From assembly GCA_000318405.1 (NCBI GenBank), contig KB291729.1, positions 157,209 to 221,208 of the forward strand: a stretch of DNA of 64,000 bases, given 5' to 3'. Positions 34,625 to 48,733 of the stretch are shown here, one piece after another (the first letter of the stretch is position 1; each line of letters begins with the position of its first letter). Below the pieces are notes generated by a model. The model had not been told where the DNA came from. It did no database searches and saw only the letters and a list, made by a program, of their open reading frames with translations. Made by a program: the position numbers and the translations under genes. Source of the stretch: Brevundimonas diminuta 470-4. GTDB taxonomy: Bacteria > Pseudomonadota > Alphaproteobacteria > Caulobacterales > Caulobacteraceae.

Positions 34625-35521
34625 ATGATCGAACTCATCATCGACCAGCGCCGCAAGGATCTCGGCGGCTTTGAGGTCGGCCGCGTCCTGCCCTTCGCCA
34701 AGCGTCGCGCGGTCGGTCCGTTTGTCTTCTTCGACCACATGGGCCCCGTGGACATGCCCGCCGGCATTCCCAAGACCGTAGACGTGCGCCCGCACCCGCA
34801 CATCGGCATCTCGACCCTGACCTATCTGTTCGACGGCGAGATCACCCACCGCGACAGCCTGGGCGTTCAGCAGGACATCCGCCCGGCCGAGGTCAACTGG
34901 ATGACGGCCGGCAGCGGCGTCACCCACTCCGAACGCTTTGAGCGGGCGCGGATGGAAGGCCTCCGCCTTGAGGGCATTCAGGCCTGGCTGGCGCTGCCGA
35001 ATGGGCAGGAAGAAGTCGATCCGTCGTTCCAGCACGTCGGCTCAGGCGATCTGCCGACCTGGATTGAGGCGGGCGTGAAGGGCCGCCTGGTCGCCGGCGA
35101 AACGATGGGCATGAAGGCCGGCGTCAGCACCTTCTCGCCCCTGCACTACATGCACCTGGAGCTTGAGCCCGGCGCCCGGTTCCAGACCCCGAGCGACCAC
35201 TCTGAGAGCGCCGTCTACGTCGTTCAGGGGCTGGTGGAGATCGACGACGGCAGGCCCGTCGGGCACGGCCAGATGGCGGTGCTGTCCAAGGGGGTCCCGT
35301 CCGTGATCCACGCCCTGCAGCCGACCACCGTCATGGTGCTGGGCGGCGAGCCGGTGGGCGAGCGTTTCATCGAGTGGAACTTCGTGTCCTCTTCGCAGGA
35401 TCGGATCGAACAGGCCAAGGCCGACTGGCGCGCCGGGCGCATGAAGCTGCCCGACATGGACGATCAGGAGTTCATCCCCCTGCCGCCGGACCGCACCCCG
35501 CCTCCCCCGCCCATGTCCTGA
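34625..35521 (+). CDS. Pirin family protein (second copy)
   Basis: ATG 34625 follows CAGGAA and gives 298 residues. The bicupin motifs HPHIGISTLTYLFDGEITHRDS and NWMTAGSGVTHSER carry the metal-binding histidines and glutamate. It differs clearly from the first pirin (for example FVFFDHMGPVDMPAG is the more classical pirin N-terminus). The C-terminus ends in a proline run. Having two divergent pirins in one operon suggests two related substrates. Confidence 0.93.
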   Translation: MIELIIDQRRKDLGGFEVGRVLPFAKRRAVGPFVFFDHMGPVDMPAGIPKTVDVRPHPHIGISTLTYLFDGEITHRDSLGVQQDIRPAEVNWMTAGSGVTHSERFERARMEGLRLEGIQAWLALPNGQEEVDPSFQHVGSGDLPTWIEAGVKGRLVAGETMGMKAGVSTFSPLHYMHLELEPGARFQTPSDHSESAVYVVQGLVEIDDGRPVGHGQMAVLSKGVPSVIHALQPTTVMVLGGEPVGERFIEWNFVSSSQDRIEQAKADWRAGRMKLPDMDDQEFIPLPPDRTPPPPPMS

Positions 35522-35548
35522 TCATGTCCTGAGAGGAGAGCCAGCCTC

Positions 35549-35944
35549 ATGGCCATCGCACACGCCAACATTGGCGCCGCCCGCTATCGGACCACGATCC
35601 GGACGGGCGGCGACCTGCAACACCAACTGATCGCCGACGAGCCGCCACGGCTGAACGGCGACGACCAGGGACCTGCGCCCTTCGACCTGCTGATCTCGGC
35701 GCTGGGGGCCTGCACGGCCATCACGCTGAAGATGTACGCCGAGCGGAAGGAGTGGCCGCTGGAATCTCTGGACGTCCAGCTGGAATATCTGGGCGGCGAG
35801 ACCCCGCCCCGGATCGAGCGCGTCCTGACGCCGGTCGGTCCGCTGCACGAAGCCCAGCGCGCGCGTCTGGCCGATGTGGCCGAGCGCACGCCCGTGACCC
35901 TCGCGATCAAGAACGGGGTCCCGGTCAACACCAGGCTGGCGTGA
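35549..35944 (+). CDS. OsmC family protein with one cysteine replaced
   Basis: AGGAGAG lies upstream of ATG 35549. The 131-residue protein shows LLISALGACTAITLKMYAERK with the first active cysteine, and DVQLEYLGG. In peroxide-reducing OsmC/Ohr proteins a second cysteine occurs in the C-terminal helix; here that place reads AERTPVTLAI with threonine instead. Thiol-peroxidase activity by the usual two-cysteine cycle is therefore unlikely. It is the last gene of the LysR-divergent operon. Confidence 0.88.
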   Translation: MAIAHANIGAARYRTTIRTGGDLQHQLIADEPPRLNGDDQGPAPFDLLISALGACTAITLKMYAERKEWPLESLDVQLEYLGGETPPRIERVLTPVGPLHEAQRARLADVAERTPVTLAIKNGVPVNTRLA

Positions 35945-35954
35945 CGCCCTGCCG

Positions 35955-35987
35955 CCGCTGGACCTGCGCCCTCAGTAGGTCCAGCGG
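35955..35987. terminator. Bidirectional hairpin between the OsmC and TonB-receptor genes
   Basis: CCGCTGGACCT and AGGTCCAGCGG are perfect 11-base arms with an 11-base loop. The right arm and loop include the last codons and stop of the receptor gene. No long T tract is present. The placement between convergent genes fits a shared terminator. Confidence 0.65.
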
Positions 35988-37990
35988 ACGCCCAGCCGCA
36001 GAGTGCGCGGCGGGGCGTATCCCTCGACGCCGGTTCCGGTCTCGGACACCTCGACCGCCTTGTCGAACAGGTTGTCGGCCGCGACCCATACCATGGCGGC
36101 GGGGGTCATCCGCCATTCGGCGCGAGCGTCCACCACGACCGCAGCGCCCAGGACGCGGCTGTTCAGATCGTCTTCAAACCGCTTGCTCTCATAGCGGGCC
36201 TGAGCCCCCAGGGTCAGGCGCTCGGTAGCGCGCCAGTCCAGCCCCGCCGTGGCGCTCCAGATCGGCGCCTGGGCCGGACGCAGGCCCGTCAGCTGCGGCG
36301 CCGCCGAGCCGCCGTCCATGCGGGCGTCGGTGACGGAGACGGCGCCGTCCAGGCTCAGCCCTCCGGGCAGGCTGCGCCGCGCGGTCAGTTCGATCCCGGT
36401 CGCCTCGATAGTTCCCGCGTTCTGACGCTGGCGCAGCACGCCGCCGGCCGGAACAAAGCCTGCGCGCGGGAAGGTTCCCGGCCCCTCGCCGATGGTCACA
36501 TTGACGATGGCGTCCTCGATCCGGTTCCAGAACAGGGTCGCGCCGAAGGCCGCGATCGGTCCCTCATAGGCCAGCCCCGCCTCCACGCCCTGAAGGGTCT
36601 CGGGAACCAGGGCGGCGTTGGCCTCGGTCAGGTCGTTGCCGACCCGGAACGGGCGGTGCAGTTCGTTCAGGGTGGCGGGCCGGAAGCCGGAATAGGCCGC
36701 GCCCCGCGCCGCCCAGCCGCCGCCGATGAAACGCCGCGCCGCCAGTCGCGCGCTGACCACTTCGCCCGAGCGGTCGGGATCGGTCTCGTCCAGGGTCGCC
36801 GCGCCGTCCGCCCGATCCCGCTCCAGACGACGGCCGTTCTCATTCTTCCAGCCGTCCAGACGCAGACCCCCGGCCACCAGCCACAGGTCGTCGCGCCACG
36901 ACGCCTCGCCATACAGACCCGCGACCGAGGTCTCGCCGCCCGCGATGCGGTCACGGGTGAAGGCGCCGTCCATGAAGCGGAAGCGTTCGCGGGTCTCGCC
37001 TTCGTTGAAGCGGGCGTCGGCGCCCACCTCCCATTCCAGCCGTCCGCCCCCCACGTCGCGCGATGCGCGGCGCAGCGCGGCGTTGACGCCCCAGCCGGTT
37101 GCGGGCGTCTCATACTGATCATTGGCGGGCGTGGTCGCGTTGCGGTCCGCCGCCACCGCCACGGAGGTGTTGGCGAAATCGCTTTCGCGACGCCAGGCCT
37201 GCAGCCGCCAGCCGTAGTCGCCGTCCTGCGGCCGCTTCGCCGCCGTGGCCGACAGCAGGTGACCGCTGGCGCTGGACCGCGCGCCCAGGAGGCCCGAGCC
37301 GCGCTCTTCGTCATAGGCCGACGCGCGCAGCGACAGACTGGCCTCGCCCAGCGGCGCATCCAGCCGCAGCGCCGCCGCCTTGGTGGTCAGATCCAGCGGC
37401 GTGTCCGCCGCGCCGGCCGCCGCGCCGCGTACGGGCGTATAGCCGTCGCTGGTCTCATAAAGGGCCGAGCCCGTAAGACGCAGAGCGCCGGCGTCGAGCC
37501 CGCCCGCACCGGCCAGCCGCGCCCCGCCCCTTTCGGCGATTGAGGCGTCCAGCACTCCGCCGCGTTCCCGCTCACGCAGTTGGATGACCCCGGTCAGGGC
37601 GCCCGCGCCATAAGGACCGGCCCCCGCGCCACGCACGATATCGAGACTTTCCAGCGCCTCGGTCGGCAGTTGCGACCACAGGACCCAGCCGCCGAACGGA
37701 TCGTTCAGCGGCACGCCGTCCAGAGTCACCAGCGTCCGCCCCGCCCCTGACGGCGCAATGGCGCGCAGGGATATCCCCTGCGTTGTCGGATTGGCGGACA
37801 GGCTGGTGGTGCGTCGGAACAGGGAGACCGCAGGCACGCTGGCCAGCGCCTCGTCCAACCGCGTCGACCGATCGAGCGCAAGCCCATCCAGCCGCACGAC
37901 CGAAAAGGCCGCCTCCCCCGCCGCCGGCGGCAGACGCGCCGCTGTGACCACGACTTCGTCAACGACCGTCGGCTGTGTGTCCAAACCCAA
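35972..37990 (-). CDS. TonB-dependent outer-membrane receptor, N-terminal signal peptide not found
   Basis: The only start available is TTG at 37990 (or 37984); an in-frame stop lies at 38060-38062, with no ATG or GTG between. The 672-residue product begins almost directly with a TonB-box-like VVDEVVVTA, then a plug (NPTTQGISLRAIAPSGAGRTLVTLDGVPLNDPFGGW, ending GPYGAGALTGVI) and a 22-strand-type barrel closing with LRLGVRWTY. The mature protein looks complete but no export signal is encoded in this frame. It lies 28 bases after entA in the same direction and is the natural candidate for ferric-catecholate uptake. A 5' truncation, a frameshift or an assembly error should be considered. Confidence 0.82.
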   Translation of the reverse strand: MGLDTQPTVVDEVVVTAARLPPAAGEAAFSVVRLDGLALDRSTRLDEALASVPAVSLFRRTTSLSANPTTQGISLRAIAPSGAGRTLVTLDGVPLNDPFGGWVLWSQLPTEALESLDIVRGAGAGPYGAGALTGVIQLRERERGGVLDASIAERGGARLAGAGGLDAGALRLTGSALYETSDGYTPVRGAAAGAADTPLDLTTKAAALRLDAPLGEASLSLRASAYDEERGSGLLGARSSASGHLLSATAAKRPQDGDYGWRLQAWRRESDFANTSVAVAADRNATTPANDQYETPATGWGVNAALRRASRDVGGGRLEWEVGADARFNEGETRERFRFMDGAFTRDRIAGGETSVAGLYGEASWRDDLWLVAGGLRLDGWKNENGRRLERDRADGAATLDETDPDRSGEVVSARLAARRFIGGGWAARGAAYSGFRPATLNELHRPFRVGNDLTEANAALVPETLQGVEAGLAYEGPIAAFGATLFWNRIEDAIVNVTIGEGPGTFPRAGFVPAGGVLRQRQNAGTIEATGIELTARRSLPGGLSLDGAVSVTDARMDGGSAAPQLTGLRPAQAPIWSATAGLDWRATERLTLGAQARYESKRFEDDLNSRVLGAAVVVDARAEWRMTPAAMVWVAADNLFDKAVEVSETGTGVEGYAPPRTLRLGVRWTY

Positions 37991-38018
37991 ACGCCCCCGT
38001 AAAAAACCGGCCTCGGTG

Positions 38019-38785
38019 TCAGGCGCGCAGGGTCGCTCCGCCGTCGACGTAGAGGTCCGTCATGGTGATATGCGCCGCGCGATCCGACAAAAGGAACACC
38101 ACGGCCTCGGCGATGTCTTCCGGCGTCGCCAGCTTCTGCAACGGAATTCCGGCCTTAAAGGTTTCCGGCGAACCGGCGATGACGCGGGCGGCGCCGTTCT
38201 CATCCGCCCACATGCCGGTCTGCATCGGCGTCAGGGTCGAGCCGGGGGCGACGATGTTGCAGCGGACGCCCTTGGGCCCCAGCTCCAGCCCCAGACAGCG
38301 TGTGAACATGGTCGCCGCCGCCTTGGACGCGGCATAGGCCGCCATCGCATGGCGCGGCACGCCCGCCGCGTTGGAGCTGACGGTGACGAAAGCCCCCTTG
38401 CCTCTTTCGCCCATCCGGCGCGACGCCGCGCGGCCCAGATGGAAGACCCCGTCCGCATTGACGGCGAAGACGCGGCGCCATTCGGCGTCGGAGGTCTGGT
38501 CCACCGTCACATTGGACAGGACGCCCGCCACGCTGGCCACCAAGTCGATCGGGCCGTCCTCGGCCTCGATGCGGGCGAACAGGGCCTCGACCGCCGCGCC
38601 GTCGGACACGTCCAGCGGCTCGACGCGCACGCCGTTCAGGAAGGCCAGACCCGACAGGGCGGTGGACGGCAGGTCGGTGGCGATCACGCGCGCCCCCTCC
38701 TCGACCAGCAGGCGCACCACGGCGGCGCCGATGCCGCCGCCCGCGCCCGTGACCAGGGCCAGATGGCCGGACAGTCCGCTGTCTC

Positions 38786-38789
<4 letters not shown>
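38019..38789 (-). CDS. entA: 2,3-dihydro-2,3-dihydroxybenzoate dehydrogenase
   Basis: It oxidises 2,3-dihydro-2,3-dihydroxybenzoate to 2,3-dihydroxybenzoate (DHB) with NAD+, the last step of the precursor pathway. The 256-residue short-chain dehydrogenase has TGAGGGIG near the N-terminus, [24 protein letters not shown] with the Ser-Tyr-Lys triad, and [14 protein letters not shown] with [17 protein letters not shown], which are EntA/DhbA-specific. It overlaps the entF stop by four bases and is the last biosynthetic gene of the operon. Confidence 0.95.
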
Positions 38790-42676
<3,887 letters not shown>

Positions 42677-42685
42677 GATGTCAGG

Positions 42686-42949
42686 TCAGGCGTCGTGACC
42701 GGCGGCGCGCAGGCGCGCCTGAACCACGCTCCACCAGCCCGCGAGCGTGGTGTGTTCGGCCAGTTCGCTGAACTCCAGCGGCACCGCCTCACTCCACGCC
42801 AGCGACAGGTTGAGGGCGCGTAAGGAGTCGACGCCCAGGTCCATCAGATTGTCGTCGTCCAGAATGGAGTCCGGCGTTTCGTGCAGCACGGCGGCGATGT
42901 CTGCGCGCATCCGCTCCAGCGTCAGATCCTGCGGGGTCAGCTTGGTCAT
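42686..42949 (-). CDS. Stand-alone aryl carrier protein (ArCP) for DHB
   Basis: The 87-residue carrier protein has the phosphopantetheine site at Ser42 in DNLMDLGVDSLRAL. In E. coli this domain is the C-terminal part of EntB; here it is a separate gene. It would be loaded with DHB by EntE and donate it to EntF's condensation domain. Its start overlaps the EntB stop by four bases. A phosphopantetheinyl transferase to activate it is not encoded in the window. Confidence 0.93.
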   Translation of the reverse strand: MTKLTPQDLTLERMRADIAAVLHETPDSILDDDNLMDLGVDSLRALNLSLAWSEAVPLEFSELAEHTTLAGWWSVVQARLRAAGHDA

Positions 42950-43589
42950 GTGAGTCGTTCCAGAACGCGCGCCGTCGAAAGGGCCACGGCGCAGGTGTCG
43001 GCGGCCCAGGCCACCGCGCCCATATGCTTGTCGCGCGAGAAGTCGCCAAGCGCATCGGCGACGAAGAAGGGTTCGATGTCTCGCTGAAACGCCTCGGCCG
43101 CCGTCAGCTGGCAGCCGATGTGGGCGTAGACGCCGCAGACGATCAGCTGGTCCCGCCCCCGCACGCGCATCAACGTCTCGAGGTTGCTGCGCTGGAAGGC
43201 GCTGTAGCGGTGCTTCACCAAAGGGAAGTCGCCCGGCGCCGGGGCCAGTTCGGGCAGGATCTCTTCATGCTCGAGCGCGCGGCTCATGCCCGGTCCCCAC
43301 AAATCAGCCTGAAGACCCCGGTCGCGGCGATCCTGATCGCCATGCTGGGCGGTGTAGAAGACGGGAACGCCCGCCGCCCGCGCCGCCGCGATCAGACGAG
43401 CGATGTTGGCGATCAGGCCGGGCAGCGGCTCGGCGCCCGGCGCATAGGGGCGCATGAAATAGCGCTGCATGTCGTGGACCAGCAGGGCGGCGCGATCAAG
43501 CTGCAACGTCCACTGGGCGCGCGAGGCAGGGATCTCCGCCTCAGCCGGCAGGGCGTAGGCCGGGACGGTGGGCAGGCCCTTTGATGCGC

Positions 43590-43593
<4 letters not shown>
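42946..43593 (-). CDS. entB: Isochorismatase (EntB-type, single-domain)
   Basis: It hydrolyses isochorismate to 2,3-dihydro-2,3-dihydroxybenzoate and pyruvate. GTG at 43593 overlaps the entE stop as GTGA and follows GAGGG; it gives 215 residues, equal to the isochorismatase half of EntB. Seen motifs are [11 protein letters not shown] with the conserved aspartate and [13 protein letters not shown], where the EntB branch has glycine at the position of the cysteine in related hydrolases. [15 protein letters not shown] follows. The carrier domain is split off into the next gene. Confidence 0.94.
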
Positions 43594-45214
<1,621 letters not shown>

Positions 45215-45218
<4 letters not shown>

Positions 45219-46474
45219 ACGCTTGCCTCATCCACGCCCAGTGCGCGCAGGACGGCCTGGAACTTACCTGACGTCTCGTCCGCCTCGGCGGCGGGGTCGG
45301 AGCCTTCGACAATGCCCGCCCCGGCATAGAGACGCGCCTGATCGCCGCACGTCTCGGCGCAGCGCAGCGAGACGTACCACGCCCCGTCGCCGAAGGCGTT
45401 GGTCCAGCCCACGGCCCCGGCATAGAAGCCCCGGTCATAGCCTTCAAGCGCGTGGATCATCTCGGCCGCCGGATCGCGCGGCGAGCCGCAGACGGCGGGC
45501 GTCGGATGCAGCAGGGCGGCCAGTTCGGCGGCGGAGGTTTCATCGGGGCGATGCAGCCGCCCCTCGATGCGGGTGCCCAGGTGCCACATGGTCCGGGTCG
45601 AGACCAGCGCCGGGCCGGGCGGCGCGCGCAGGTCGCTGCAATACGGCGCCAGCAGGTCCATGATGGCCTCCACCACCAGGGCGTGCTCGCGGCGGTCCTT
45701 GTCGGACGTCAGCAGACTCTGCGCCGCCGCCTCGTCCTGCACCACGTCGGTGCTGCGGCGAGCTGATCCGGCCAGAGGGTGAGAGAAGACGACCGGGCCG
45801 CGCTTGGACGCCAGCAGTTCGGGCGTGGCGCCGACCAGACGACGCATGGCCCCGCCCTGTCCTGTTTGTTGGCCCTCGCCCAGCGGCGTCAGAAAACGCG
45901 CGGCGGTCGGGTCGGCCTTCAGGTCGCGCCACAGAGCGAAGGGATCGATCGCGCCGTCGCCCTGAACCTTCAGGCTGCGCGACAGCACCACCTTGTCGAC
46001 CGGCTCGGCGCCGCCCTGCGAGGCGCGCATGGCCTCAAGCGCCTGCGTCACCGCCGCCTCATAGGCCGCGCGCGAGGGCTCGGGCGTCAGGGAGCGGATC
46101 GAGGGGCGCGACGCGCTTGAGGGCATGTCCCAGATGCGGTTGGCCGCGCGCTCGGGCAGGAACAGGCAGTCGTCGGCGTTGCGGTCGAACGGCAGGGCGC
46201 CGACCAGCAGGCGCGGCGACGGCTCATCGGTTTCAGGCGCGACGGGCAGATTCGCGAAGAAGCCGCGTACACGTTGGCCCAGCGTCGCCGCCGGCCCCGG
46301 CGTCAGGCGCTGCTTCAGGCCTGTGGTGAAGAGCCGCAGCTCCGGCGTGGTCAGTCCAAAAGCCCAGTCCATGTCGTCCTTCGGCGCGGCGGCCTCTTGC
46401 CGTTCGGATACGCCGCCGCCGATCTGAACCGACAGATCGGGCGCGCCCCAGAACTCCGCTACTCTCGACTCCAT
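45215..46474 (-). CDS. entC: Isochorismate synthase
   Basis: It converts chorismate to isochorismate, the first committed step. ATG 46474 follows CAGGGA and gives 419 residues; the longer frame to 46519 runs through the Fur-like box. Signature motifs are [28 protein letters not shown], and the family-typical [12 protein letters not shown] followed by FYAGAVGW. The last of these is characteristic of EntC/DhbC/MenF. It is the first gene of the operon. Confidence 0.94.
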
Positions 46475-46499
46475 GCTGGTCCCTGCCGCACTCAAGCTG

Positions 46500-46516
46500 T
46501 TGCATATCATTCGCAA
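46500..46516. promoter_or_regulatory. Fur-like dyad upstream of entC
   Basis: TTGCATATCATTCGCAA has TTGC/GCAA ends and a 7-1-7 layout (TGCATAT-C-ATTCGCA). It lies 26 bases before the entC start codon in the entC/two-component divergent region. A second, similar box occurs at 48677. Iron repression by Fur is the natural reading, but this is inferred from the motif shape and context. Confidence 0.6.
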
Positions 46517-46614
46517 CAACCGGCCTATAGCGGAGCAACCTTCGCGTTGTCTTGCGGCGAGATTAATTCCAAGCCGGTCTGGTCGTTTCGCTGCAGAGGT
46601 TTAGAAGGGCGATC

Positions 46615-47292
46615 ATGCGAATGCTTGTCATTGACGATGATGCCCGAACCCGCGCCTTCGTGGCCGAAGGCCTGCGCCAGCAGGGGCATACTGTTGATGA
46701 GGCGAATGACGGCGAGACGGGTCTGCATATGGCGATGGAGGGCGAGTACGACGCCATCGTCGCCGACCGCATGATGCCCGGCCTGCCCGGCCTGGAAGCG
46801 GTCCAGGCCATGCGCGCGGGCGGGCTGAAGACGCCGGTGCTGATGCTGACGGCGCTGGGGTCGGTCGACGACCGGGTGGCGGGGCTGAACGCGGGCGCCG
46901 ACGACTATCTGGTCAAGCCCTTCGCCTTCAGCGAACTGAGCGCGCGTCTTCAGGCGCTGGTGCGCCGCCCGCCTCTGGCCGAGGCGACGACGCGGCATCG
47001 GGTGGCCGACCTGGAGGTCGACGTGGCCGCCCACCGGGCGACCCGCGCGGGCAAGCCGCTGGACCTGACCCCGCACGAGTTCAAACTGCTGGAGCGGCTG
47101 GCCCGCAACGCCGGTCATGCGGTGACGCGCACCATGCTGCTGGAAAGCCTGTGGGGCTTTCACTTCGACCCGCGCGCCAATCTGATCGACGCCCACATCA
47201 GCCGCCTGCGGGCCAAAGTCGATCGCGGCTTCGATCAGGAGCTGATCCACACCATCCGGGGAGTGGGCTATGTCCTCAAGGCCCCGGACTGA
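46615..47292 (+). CDS. OmpR-family response regulator
   Basis: The 225-residue regulator has a receiver domain with the acidic pair in VIDDDA, phosphoacceptor Asp51 in VADRMMPG, and the lysine in LVKPFAF. The winged-helix domain starts near 130 (LTPHEFKLLERL) and ends IHTIRGVGYVLK. It overlaps the kinase gene by 23 bases. It is divergent from the siderophore operon, so it may control it, the receptor or the MFS gene. Confidence 0.93.
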   Translation: MRMLVIDDDARTRAFVAEGLRQQGHTVDEANDGETGLHMAMEGEYDAIVADRMMPGLPGLEAVQAMRAGGLKTPVLMLTALGSVDDRVAGLNAGADDYLVKPFAFSELSARLQALVRRPPLAEATTRHRVADLEVDVAAHRATRAGKPLDLTPHEFKLLERLARNAGHAVTRTMLLESLWGFHFDPRANLIDAHISRLRAKVDRGFDQELIHTIRGVGYVLKAPD

Positions 47293-48676
47293 GCCGAAAC
47301 GCCCCTCGGTCTGGTCCACGGCCAGCCTGCGCTACGCCGCCGCCTTCTCGCTCCTGTTCGGCCTGGGCGCGGCGGTGATGATTGCGGGGGTGGACTATGG
47401 CCTGATGCGCTTCGCCGAGGCCGAGGTCCGCGACGGGCTGAACCATCAGATGGACGTCATGCGCGCCGACGCGAACCGGCACGGCACGGCCCAGCTGGTG
47501 CAGGAGTTGAACGCCGAGGCCCGCAACCGCGACGCCCGGCGTTATCTGCTGCTGGTCGAGGCGCCGGACGGCAGCACCTTCTCCAACGGCCTGACGCGGC
47601 TGGCGGTCAATGAGACGGGCTTCCGCCGCAACCTGCCCAACAAGGCGCGCCCCGCCCGCTGGCCCGACCAGACGCCGAACATGCTGGCGCTGAGCGCGCG
47701 GGCGTCCGACGGCGGCCTGCTGGCGGTCGGGCGCGACATCCAGCACCTGGACGAGCTGCGCGGCGGCATCCGCCGCTATGCCCTGATGAGCGGGATCGTG
47801 CTGATCCTGCTGGCCCTGGCCGGCGGCTGGTTCGCGGGACGGCTGTTCCTGCGGCGGCTGGAGGACGTCAATCAGGCGGTCGGTCGCATCATCGCCGGAC
47901 AGGATTCGGCCCGCCTGCCCGCCGTCGGCCTGGGTCGGGAGTTCAACGAGTTGTCGGCCAACCTCAACCGGATGCTGGACCGGCAGGAGGCGGCGCTGAC
48001 GACGCTGAAGACCCTGTCCGAGGGCGTGGCCCACGAACTGCGCGCGCCGCTGAGCCGGGTCCGCCATCGGCTGGAAGACCTGGCCGCCAATCTGGACGAC
48101 GCCCAGGCGCGCGAGGCCGCCGTCGAACGCGCGCTGGAGGAGACGGATCAGGTCAGCGCCCTGTTCGAGGCCCTGCTGACCCTGGCGCGGATCGAGAGCG
48201 GCGACGCCGCCCTGAAGACCGAACGGCTGGATCTCGCGGCCCTGACCGGCGCCGTGGCCGACATCTACAGCCCCTTCGTCGAAGAGGCGGGCGGGCGGCT
48301 GATCGTCGGCCTCGCCCCTGCAGGAACGGTCGAGGCCGACCCTGCCCTTATCCAACAGGCCCTGGCCAATCTGATCGAGAACGCCGTCTTCCACGGCGGC
48401 GGGCGGATCGAGGTCTCCACGTCCAGCGACGGCGGCCGGGCGGTCGTGCGCGTCGCCGATCGGGGGCCCGGCGTGCCGGAGGCCGAACGCGATAAAATCC
48501 TGCGCCGCTTCTATCGCCTTGATCAGGGCGGGACCGGCCATGCCTCGGGCGCCGGTCTGGGGCTGGCCATGGTGGCGGCGGTGGCGCGGGCGCACGGCGG
48601 CGAACTGCGGCTGGGCGACAACAGGCCCGGACTGGCGGTCGAGCTGTCGCTGCCGGTCACAATGGCCAAGCCTTAG
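47270..48676 (+). CDS. Sensor histidine kinase (EnvZ-like)
   Basis: ATG 47270 follows GGGGAG. The 468-residue kinase has TM1 (about 22-42), a roughly 130-residue periplasmic domain, TM2 (about 172-190), a HAMP segment, the H-box VAHELRAPLSRV with His255, and an ATP-binding domain with N, G1 and G2 boxes (LANLIENAVFHGG, DRGPGV, GAGLGLAMV). The signal sensed is unknown; its position between siderophore genes and an iron-boxed MFS gene suggests iron or siderophore stress. Confidence 0.92.
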   Translation: MSSRPRTEPKRPSVWSTASLRYAAAFSLLFGLGAAVMIAGVDYGLMRFAEAEVRDGLNHQMDVMRADANRHGTAQLVQELNAEARNRDARRYLLLVEAPDGSTFSNGLTRLAVNETGFRRNLPNKARPARWPDQTPNMLALSARASDGGLLAVGRDIQHLDELRGGIRRYALMSGIVLILLALAGGWFAGRLFLRRLEDVNQAVGRIIAGQDSARLPAVGLGREFNELSANLNRMLDRQEAALTTLKTLSEGVAHELRAPLSRVRHRLEDLAANLDDAQAREAAVERALEETDQVSALFEALLTLARIESGDAALKTERLDLAALTGAVADIYSPFVEEAGGRLIVGLAPAGTVEADPALIQQALANLIENAVFHGGGRIEVSTSSDGGRAVVRVADRGPGVPEAERDKILRRFYRLDQGGTGHASGAGLGLAMVAAVARAHGGELRLGDNRPGLAVELSLPVTMAKP

Positions 48677-48692
48677 TTGCAATTCGTTCTCA
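48677..48692. promoter_or_regulatory. Fur-like dyad upstream of the MFS gene
   Basis: TTGCAATTCGTTCTCA matches the entC box at 12 of 17 positions when both are read left to right with the next base included. It sits right after the histidine-kinase stop and 41 bases before the MFS start. The pairing suggests joint iron control of synthesis and export. Confidence 0.55.
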
Positions 48693-48733
48693 GTTAGCCG
48701 ATCAAGCCGCTCCTTTCCGCTCAAGAGCCGCTC

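Noticed and set aside
37991..38018. Terminator after entA (CCGAGGCCGG followed by TTTTTT)
   Set aside because: The possible stem is only three base pairs with a four-base loop, so it is too weak to call; the T run is mentioned instead under the receptor finding.
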